A stretch of DNA of 11,440 nt from WTAW01 sp050115915. Its GTDB lineage: Bacteria > Acidobacteriota > Aminicenantia > Aminicenantales > Aminicenantaceae. Location: NCBI GenBank assembly GCA_050115915.1, contig JASFPP010000133.1:1-11440 (forward strand), written 5' to 3'. The translations under genes and the position numbers were made by a program. Of the stretch, positions 5,873-11,440 are shown one piece after another (within the stretch, counting starts at the first letter, position 1; each line of letters opens with the position of its first letter). A model generated the notes under the pieces. That model saw only the letters and a program-made list of their open reading frames with translations, was not told the DNA's origin and did not search any database.

Positions 5873-8686
5873 GTGAGGATTAAGAAAATTTTAAGCGTAC
5901 AGTTGTTATTTCTCGTATTTTTGGTGTTTGCTCTGATTGTTACTATCCCTGTCAGTGCAGCGAAAATCCCCGAGAATATTCTGAGAAAGATCCATTACCG
6001 CGAGGTCGGACCGACCCGGCAGGGGGGAAGAGTTGTGGCGTTTGCTGTGTCCTATCAGGATCCATATGTATATTTTGTAGGGGCGGGTCCTGGTGGATTA
6101 TGGAAGACAGTGAATAATGGCACAACGTTCGAATCCGTATTCGACAACGAGAATACATCAACCATCGGGGACGTTTCTGTTGCTCCTACGGACCATAATA
6201 TTGTTTGGGTGGGGACGGGAGAAGCCAATCTCAGGAACAGCACCTATTATGGTGATGGGGTTTACATGTCTATAAATGGCGGAAAAACGTGGCAGCACAT
6301 GGGACTTAAAGAGTCTCATCACATCGGCAAAGTGATTATTCATCCAACAAATCCAGATATCGTCTATGTGGCCGCACAGGGACATTACTATACGGATAAT
6401 CCTGAAAGAGGCGTGTATAAAACCTCTGATGGAGGGAAGACATGGACAAAATCCCTTGAAGTGATCGTGGACGGCACATACATTGGCGCGACAGATATGG
6501 TCATGGATCCCCGTAATCCAGAAATCCTATATGCCACTACCTATCAGAGGATCCGGAAACCCTGGGGATTTTCGGGCTCGGGCCCTGGAAGCGGGATCTA
6601 TAAAACGACCGATGGCGGCAAAACTTGGCATAAACTGGCTAACGGTCTTCCGGTGGGGTTACTCGGAAAGATAGGACTTACAATCTATCAAAAAAATCCG
6701 GATATTCTGTATACGATCATCGAGGATGAGAATTCACCGGAAACGTCCCACGAAAACCGTTGGAAAGAGATTCAGAGCGGAAAGGAACCAAACAAACCGA
6801 TCGTTGGAAATATCGTGTACCGGACGGATGATGGGGGAGCGTCCTGGCGACAGGTCAGTGAAGGAAACGTGGGCGAACGGATGAATTATTACGCCCGAAT
6901 CTTTGTCGACCCGAATAATGAAGATGTGGTTTATGTGATGGGCGCACAGGTCGACAAGTCCACGGATGGAGGAAAAACCTGGTCGCGGGGATTTGAGTAT
7001 GCAGGGGACAATCATGTCCTCTGGATCGATCCAAAAAACAGCAAACACATGCTTCTAGGATATGACTATGGATTCGCCTTCAGTTATGATGCAGGCAAAA
7101 ATTGGTTTCATATCGATAATGTCTCCATGGCCCAACTCTATGCCATCGGTGTGGATATGGATTATCCGTACAATGTCTATGGGGGGATGCAGGATTTCGG
7201 ATCCTGGAAGGGGCCGAGCACAAAAAAGGGACGTTTTCCTATTCGTTTTGAAGATTGGGAGCATGTTCTGGGAGGAGATGGATTCTACAACCAGGTGGAT
7301 CCCACAAACAGCCGCTGGCTCTACACCGAATCTCAGTTTGGCGGTCTATCCCGGAACGACCAAAAAACAGGCCAGAGAAAAAGAATCCGTTACAGGGGAG
7401 AGCGCGACCTCCGCTTCAACTGGAGTGCACCGGTGCTTATTTCTCCCCACAATCCGAATGTTATCTATCATGGTGCAAACAAACTTCTTATGTCTCCATT
7501 CCGAGGTGAGAAATGGGAGGTCGTGAGTCCCGACCTCACAAAAAATGACCCATCAAAGTTCAATGGAAGAGAGGTTCGGTATTACGGGACGATAACATCC
7601 ATCGATGAGTCTCCCATTGAGCAGGGAGTGATTTGGATCGGCACGGATGATGGAAACGTCCAGCTTACAAGAGATGGGGGAAAGACATGGGCTCTCCTTA
7701 ATGAAAACATCCCGGATAATCCCGAATACTGGGTGACGCGGATAATCGCCTCCCATCATGATCCGGGAACAGCCTATTTAACCTTCACAGGCCGCCATAG
7801 AACGGATTTCCGTCCCTATGTGTACCAAACGATTGACTATGGAAAGACTTGGATTTCTATCGCGAATAATCTACCCCATGAGGGAATAAATGTCATTAGA
7901 GAGGACCACAAGAATCCGAACCTCCTTTTTATTGGAACGGACAGGACCGTTTATGTTTCCAGGGATAAGGGAAAAACATGGAGTGAGATGAAGAACAACC
8001 TCCCTACGATCCCTGTTAATGATCTGGTCATTCATCCCCGCGAGAATGATCTGGTGGTCGGAACTTTCGGCAGGGGTTTTTATATCGCCGATATATCCGT
8101 TCTTCAAGAGTTGACACCAGAAGTCCTAGCCAAAGATGCCCACCTGTTCAAGATCGAGCCAAAAATCCAGTGGGTTATGCCCAGTCAAAAAACCATAAGC
8201 GCACAGAATTTCGAGGGAGAAAACGAGCCGTTCGGTGTGGTCATCAATTACTACCTTAAAAATCGACAGCCTGATGGTGTTAGGATATCTGTATTTGATG
8301 GGACCATCCTTATCAACGAATTGATCGGCCCAGGAGAAGCTGGATTGAACTCTGTCGAATGGGGGATGACAAGGCGAGGCAGAAAACGGACACCAGAGGA
8401 AATTGCGGAATGGGATGAAGAGGTCGCCAAGGGAGAGAAAGAGCCTTATTACGATTACTACGATACGAACGAACATTACGGCGAAGCGGACGAGGAGGTG
8501 GGAAGAACAGGCTTATCGCTGAGGACTCGTGTGGCCTGGGAACCGGGAATGCGCGGGCGGGAGTATGTTTTTAAACGCGTCCAGCCGGGTGAATACACGA
8601 TCAAACTCGCGGTCGGAGATAAAGTTCTAATGGGAAAATCGCTGATCCTCCAGGATTTTTGGTACGACAAACACTATATTCCATAG
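5873..8686 (+). CDS. Secreted BNR/sortilin (VPS10)-like beta-propeller protein
   Basis: From GTG 5873 the product is 937 residues; using ATG 5840 it would be 948. It starts with a signal peptide (RIKKILS, then LLFLVFLVFALIV, cleavage near VSA). Nine Asp-box/BNR motifs of the S-x-D-x-G-x-T-W type are visible, including SINGGKTW, TSDGGKTW, TTDGGKTW, TDDGGASW, STDGGKTW, SYDAGKNW, TRDGGKTW, TIDYGKTW and SRDKGKTW, at about residues 133, 184, 245, 318, 363, 404, 599, 653 and 696. A degenerate tenth, TVNNGTTF, is near 79. This is the pattern of paired or ten-bladed propellers in the family annotated as sortilin-like or WD40/YVTN/BNR glycosyl hydrolase. The propeller ends with the family phrase LTPEVLAKDAHLFKIEP. 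A C-terminal FlgD/Ig-like sandwich follows (GLNSVEWGM ... GEYTIKLAVGDK), interrupted by an acidic, tyrosine-rich insert near residues 839-880. Sialidase catalytic residues cannot be assigned, so enzymatic activity is unproven; binding or processing of extracellular protein or glycan is plausible. Confidence 0.9.
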   Translation: MRIKKILSVQLLFLVFLVFALIVTIPVSAAKIPENILRKIHYREVGPTRQGGRVVAFAVSYQDPYVYFVGAGPGGLWKTVNNGTTFESVFDNENTSTIGDVSVAPTDHNIVWVGTGEANLRNSTYYGDGVYMSINGGKTWQHMGLKESHHIGKVIIHPTNPDIVYVAAQGHYYTDNPERGVYKTSDGGKTWTKSLEVIVDGTYIGATDMVMDPRNPEILYATTYQRIRKPWGFSGSGPGSGIYKTTDGGKTWHKLANGLPVGLLGKIGLTIYQKNPDILYTIIEDENSPETSHENRWKEIQSGKEPNKPIVGNIVYRTDDGGASWRQVSEGNVGERMNYYARIFVDPNNEDVVYVMGAQVDKSTDGGKTWSRGFEYAGDNHVLWIDPKNSKHMLLGYDYGFAFSYDAGKNWFHIDNVSMAQLYAIGVDMDYPYNVYGGMQDFGSWKGPSTKKGRFPIRFEDWEHVLGGDGFYNQVDPTNSRWLYTESQFGGLSRNDQKTGQRKRIRYRGERDLRFNWSAPVLISPHNPNVIYHGANKLLMSPFRGEKWEVVSPDLTKNDPSKFNGREVRYYGTITSIDESPIEQGVIWIGTDDGNVQLTRDGGKTWALLNENIPDNPEYWVTRIIASHHDPGTAYLTFTGRHRTDFRPYVYQTIDYGKTWISIANNLPHEGINVIREDHKNPNLLFIGTDRTVYVSRDKGKTWSEMKNNLPTIPVNDLVIHPRENDLVVGTFGRGFYIADISVLQELTPEVLAKDAHLFKIEPKIQWVMPSQKTISAQNFEGENEPFGVVINYYLKNRQPDGVRISVFDGTILINELIGPGEAGLNSVEWGMTRRGRKRTPEEIAEWDEEVAKGEKEPYYDYYDTNEHYGEADEEVGRTGLSLRTRVAWEPGMRGREYVFKRVQPGEYTIKLAVGDKVLMGKSLILQDFWYDKHYIP

Positions 8687-8749
8687 GTTCTTAATAAGTG
8701 GGATATGACCGGACTTACAGACGAGATGGAGTGGCTTTCGAAATAGGCC

Positions 8750-9805
8750 TTATTTTAAGCGGGGGATAGAATCTATGCACAAGCGGAAGCCCATGTGGTC
8801 GTCGCTGCTATTCTGCTCGTCTCCTGTTCGTGCGGCTGAGCGGAGGTTGTGCCCGCCTTTGGGTGTAATATGCCCGGACCTGTCGGTCCAGCTCCCGCCG
8901 CCTCGATTGACACGTTCTTGATCCGGTTGTCCTCTGTCGGGAGGCCCCATGGGATTCTTATAAGGCGAAACGGAATAATAGTTTTCGTCATAGACGTCAT
9001 AACACCATTCCCAGACATTTCCCGCCATGTCCAACAGGCCATAGGGAGACGCACCCGCGGAAAAACTACCCACTGGAGATGTTTCCACGAATCCATCGTC
9101 GACATTTTTATCCGCCTGGCGTGAATCATCATACTTTTTCCAAAAATGGATATCTGCATAATTGGCCCGTGTGCCATCTGGAATATCGTTACCCCAGGGG
9201 TAAATCCTTGCATCTGTTCCTCTCGCTCCTTTTTCCCACTGGGCGGCAGTCGGAAGTTTGAAATTGATTCCTGTTCGTTTTGATAGCCAATCGCAAAATG
9301 CTATGGAATCGTTCCAGCTGATGCTCACGATAGGATGACCCTCTCCCTGATCGAAGTAGGGATTTTTCCAGTTCCCATCCAATCGGACCACCCATCGGCC
9401 TTCCCAGAATTGCCAGGATCCCTGTCCGTTCTCAGCATCGGTCACGTATCCCGTCTCTTCCACAAATTTTCTGAACTGCCCGACTGTGACCGGATATTTC
9501 CCCAGCCAGTATTCATCCAAATACACCTTATGTACGGGTTTCTCATTGGGAAGTCCCTCATTGGATCCCATAGTGAATTCTCCATCAGGTATGAAGACCA
9601 AAATGTGGCCTTCTTCAAATTCTGCTTCCCAAAAGCCTTTATCATTTTTCGTGATCTTATTTGCCCTATCCTTTACCAAATCGACAGCTTCTGGCTTGGC
9701 TTCATCGCTCGATACTTCCGGAGTTTTTTTCTGGTCCTCTACAGAGCAAGCGATGATGTATACAAGGCCTCCAATCCACAAAATCCTCAATATACTCTTG
9801 ATCAT
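8750..9805 (-). CDS. SUMF1/formylglycine-generating-enzyme-like lipoprotein without catalytic cysteines
   Basis: This 351-residue protein starts at the CAT of 9803-9805, with GGAG (complement of 9814-9817) eight bases upstream. Residues 1-20 end in a lipobox, IIAC, with Cys20 the lipidation site, so it is probably membrane-anchored. After a charged linker (21-60) comes the SUMF1 domain: GEFTMGS (75-81), KPVHKV (89-94), YPVTVGQFRKF (104-114), HPIVSISWNDSIAFCDWLS (157-175), LPTAAQWEKGARG (184-196), YPWG (202-205), SPYGLLDMAGNVWEWCYD (253-270), RGGGSW (301-306), LRSAAR (321-326) and GFRLC (339-343). In true formylglycine-generating enzymes two cysteines follow the GGS motif within about eight residues. 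Here that segment reads SWTDRSGHITPKGG with no Cys, and the only cysteines are 20, 171, 268 and 343. It is therefore unlikely to convert sulfatase Cys to formylglycine, and no sulfatase gene is nearby. The gene converges on the BNR gene with a 63-base gap. Confidence 0.9.
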   Translation of the reverse strand: MIKSILRILWIGGLVYIIACSVEDQKKTPEVSSDEAKPEAVDLVKDRANKITKNDKGFWEAEFEEGHILVFIPDGEFTMGSNEGLPNEKPVHKVYLDEYWLGKYPVTVGQFRKFVEETGYVTDAENGQGSWQFWEGRWVVRLDGNWKNPYFDQGEGHPIVSISWNDSIAFCDWLSKRTGINFKLPTAAQWEKGARGTDARIYPWGNDIPDGTRANYADIHFWKKYDDSRQADKNVDDGFVETSPVGSFSAGASPYGLLDMAGNVWEWCYDVYDENYYSVSPYKNPMGPPDRGQPDQERVNRGGGSWTDRSGHITPKGGHNLRSAARTGDEQNSSDDHMGFRLCIDSIPRLK

Positions 9806-9833
9806 CCGAACATCTCCAGTTTTTTTTCATAAA

Positions 9834-9862
9834 TGTATACCAAACCTTGATAAAAAGCACAA
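9834..9862 (-). promoter_or_regulatory. Candidate promoter of the SUMF1 lipoprotein gene
   Basis: Read on the minus strand, TTGTGC (9857-9862) and TATACA (9834-9839) are 17 bases apart. The -10 is preceded by TGG, giving an extended -10 (TGnTATA). The -35 matches only three of six positions, but the extended -10 can compensate. The predicted transcript would start near 9827, about 20 bases before the ATG. Confidence 0.4.
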
Positions 9863-9876
9863 AATAAAGTTAATAT
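9847..9876 (+). promoter_or_regulatory. Candidate promoter of the fused aspartate carbamoyltransferase gene
   Basis: TTGATA (9847-9852, five of six) and TAATAT (9871-9876, four of six) are 18 bases apart. The start would fall near 9883, giving a leader of about 38 bases with no room for an attenuator. An 11-base palindrome, TGAATAATTCA (9897-9907), lies in this leader. The -35 overlaps the spacer of the divergent candidate promoter. Confidence 0.4.
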
Positions 9877-9920
9877 GTGCCTAACAATTTTGCAGATGAA
9901 TAATTCAATATGAGGGAAAA

Positions 9921-11432
9921 ATGACAGATCTTGATTTCAAAAACCGAGACATCATCTCCATCACAGATTTTACGAGAGAAGAGATCCTCTATTTGTGCGA
10001 GAAGGCCAAAATGATGTACGACCTGGAAAAGAGCGGCCAAAGATACAAGCTCGCAAATGAGCTCAGAAACAGGTCGATGGCCTATCTCTTCTATGAACCC
10101 TCGACAAGGACGCGAACGAGCCATGTGACAGCGATGAGAGAGCTGGGAGGCGTGAGCGATGGCTTTTCAGGAACGGAAGGCACCGCTGTGACAAAGAAGG
10201 AAACCATACGAGACACGATCATGATGGTCTGTGCAAACCGGTTCGATGTGATTGTCATGCGACATTCCCTGGATGGGTCTGTGCAGTGGGCCGCTGATGT
10301 CGCCTCCATTCCTGTAATTAACGGAGGAGATGGAAAGAACGAACATCCCACACAGGCCTTGCTCGATGTCTTTTCTATGTATCTCCTCAATAATGAATCT
10401 TTAGATGGTCTGAATGTGGGCCTTGGAGGAGATCTCTTCCATGGAAGAACGATCCGGTCCTTGAGCCTGGCTTTGTCTCATTTCAAGAATGTCACGATCA
10501 GATGGGCTGCCGAGGATTTTCTGGGGATGCCCGATGACCTCGTCCCCCTATTGGAATCCAGGAGAGTGACTGTTGTGAGGGAAAAGAGCGTTGAGGACGT
10601 CATGGCCAAAGTGCAGTTTTACTATATGACCAGGCCTCAACTTGAACGGATGAAAGGGACCTCTCAAGAAGACATCATCAAGATGATGCAAAAGTACAGG
10701 ATCGACCTTGCCAAAGTCAAAGATTTTAATGTCAAGCTTATGCACCCACTTCCTGTAAACAGTGAAGTCGCCGAGATCGACTATAGGGTATTTTTCGATA
10801 AATGTCAGGCGTTTTTCCAACAGGCTGAAAACGGTATCATTTTGAGAAAGGCACTTTTATATGAAATGCTCAAACATGAGGGGTATTTACAGTTCGACGG
10901 GAAGCTCAATCCGGTTCTTGAGCAGGGGAATAATTGTCTTAAACGAAAATCTCAAGGGGATGATAAAGAGGGCAAGAAGTTTATCGATAATATTGCCAAC
11001 GGTGTTGTGGTCGACCATTTAAAGCCTGGATCCGAGCAGAGGGTTGTCGCAGATCTGAACTTGACAAACCGAGGGACCGGGATTATCCCTGCAAACCTGC
11101 CCAATGCCGGAAAGTCGCTTTTAAAAACGGATCTTTTAGAGTTCAACGAAAGAGAACTCAAAACGATCGCTGAAATATCACCGGAACCGACGATCAATTA
11201 TATCCGAGAAGGCAAAGTAACCCATAAGTTCGTCTATCTTCTATGCAGAAATTCTAACTGTGTAACCCGTGCACTGAATGAAGATGTGCCACCTCAGTTC
11301 TACAGGGATGATGCAGGCGGAGTTCGGTGTCGTTACTGCCGGAAACCTTATTCTATTATCACAAAAAAAGCCACCGATAAGGAGAAGCGGTCGTTCATGG
11401 ATTCACTACCGGTAGGGATCGATCCCGTTTAA
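9921..11432 (+). CDS. pyrBI: Aspartate carbamoyltransferase, fused catalytic (PyrB) and regulatory (PyrI) chains
   Basis: This cytosolic enzyme makes N-carbamoyl-L-aspartate from carbamoyl phosphate and aspartate, the committed step of pyrimidine synthesis. GAGGG at 9912-9916 precedes ATG 9921. The 503-residue chain has a PyrB part (about 1-322) with the carbamoyl-phosphate motif FYEPSTRTRTSH (S61-T62-R63-T64), the 80s-loop lysine in VTKKET (K92), R114 in VMRH, H142 in EHPTQALLD, R176 in FHGRT, aspartate-site R238 and Q240 in MTRPQ, and HPLP at 275-278. A polar linker (about 323-352) leads to a PyrI part (about 353-503). That part has GVVVDHL (D365-H366, matching the nucleotide-binding Asp19-His20 of E. 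coli PyrI) and a complete zinc site: C442, C447, C470 and C473 (CRNSNC and CRYC). All key catalytic and zinc residues are present, so both halves look functional. Separate PyrB and PyrI chains are usual; single-chain fusions are known, for example in Thermotoga maritima. E. coli equivalences are from memory of the family. Confidence 0.96.
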   Translation: MTDLDFKNRDIISITDFTREEILYLCEKAKMMYDLEKSGQRYKLANELRNRSMAYLFYEPSTRTRTSHVTAMRELGGVSDGFSGTEGTAVTKKETIRDTIMMVCANRFDVIVMRHSLDGSVQWAADVASIPVINGGDGKNEHPTQALLDVFSMYLLNNESLDGLNVGLGGDLFHGRTIRSLSLALSHFKNVTIRWAAEDFLGMPDDLVPLLESRRVTVVREKSVEDVMAKVQFYYMTRPQLERMKGTSQEDIIKMMQKYRIDLAKVKDFNVKLMHPLPVNSEVAEIDYRVFFDKCQAFFQQAENGIILRKALLYEMLKHEGYLQFDGKLNPVLEQGNNCLKRKSQGDDKEGKKFIDNIANGVVVDHLKPGSEQRVVADLNLTNRGTGIIPANLPNAGKSLLKTDLLEFNERELKTIAEISPEPTINYIREGKVTHKFVYLLCRNSNCVTRALNEDVPPQFYRDDAGGVRCRYCRKPYSIITKKATDKEKRSFMDSLPVGIDPV

Positions 11433-11440
11433 CCACTGCC

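Noticed and set aside
7062..7526. 154-codon plus-strand frame within the BNR gene
   Set aside because: It is an out-of-frame shadow of the propeller-coding sequence; the real frame carries Asp-box motifs across this region.
8687..8749. Shared bidirectional terminator between the convergent BNR and lipoprotein genes
   Set aside because: Only a short imperfect palindrome around AATAGGCCTTATT is present; there is no stable stem with a T-tract on either strand.
9335..9832. 165-codon plus-strand frame opposite the SUMF1 lipoprotein gene
   Set aside because: It lies fully antisense to a gene with clear domain motifs, has no ribosome binding site of note, and its translation resembles no domain.
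9896..9913. Five-codon mini-ORF (MNNSI) in the pyrBI leader as a leader peptide
   Set aside because: It has no ribosome binding site, is very short, and no attenuator structure follows it.
1..11440. A mobile element, defence island, CRISPR array or retroelement that would explain the SUMF1 gene
   Set aside because: No reverse transcriptase, template/variable repeat pair, transposase, integrase, terminal repeats or spaced direct repeats were seen.

Overview
The window holds seven protein genes. It looks like chromosome from a Gram-negative bacterium that degrades peptides or other polymers. The features that suggest this are an Oar-like TonB-dependent receptor with an N-terminal carboxypeptidase-regulatory-like domain, tetratricopeptide (TPR) proteins, a large secreted BNR/sortilin-like propeller protein, and strong Shine-Dalgarno sites. 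This mix is typical of Acidobacteriota and of the Aminicenantes-type lineages. That assignment is an inference from gene content only, because there is no rRNA or other phylogenetic marker here. I see no tRNA, rRNA, CRISPR array, transposase, integrase or attachment site.

Layout. Positions 1-1700 hold two co-directional TPR genes 11 bases apart. The first is cut off by the window edge, and the second is exported and begins with a carboxypeptidase-regulatory-like fold. Positions 1701-2100 are an AT-rich gap with candidate promoters and short repeats. Positions 2101-4923 encode the outer-membrane receptor, followed by a textbook intrinsic terminator (4954-4981). Positions 5131-5697 encode a small exported protein of unknown function behind a leader that can fold into a hairpin just upstream of the ribosome binding site. 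Positions 5873-8686 encode the secreted BNR-repeat protein; its start is moved here from an ATG at 5840 to a GTG. Positions 8750-9805, on the minus strand, encode a lipoprotein with a formylglycine-generating-enzyme (SUMF1) fold that lacks the catalytic cysteines. From 9921 to 11432 runs an aspartate carbamoyltransferase in which the catalytic (PyrB) and regulatory (PyrI) chains are one polypeptide.

How the genes fit together. The first five plus-strand genes and the minus-strand lipoprotein all seem to act in the envelope or outside the cell, apart from the truncated first gene, whose location is unknown. A receptor for large substrates, an exported propeller and exported TPR proteins would suit uptake or processing of polymers, but no substrate can be read from the sequence. 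The pyrimidine gene is unrelated housekeeping; it shares only a 115-base divergent promoter region with the lipoprotein gene. In that region the two best promoter candidates overlap.

I did not find a convincing new multi-gene system. The points most worth a second look are the fused PyrB-PyrI enzyme, the cysteine-less SUMF1 lipoprotein, the structured leader before the small exported protein, and the AT-rich leader of the receptor gene.
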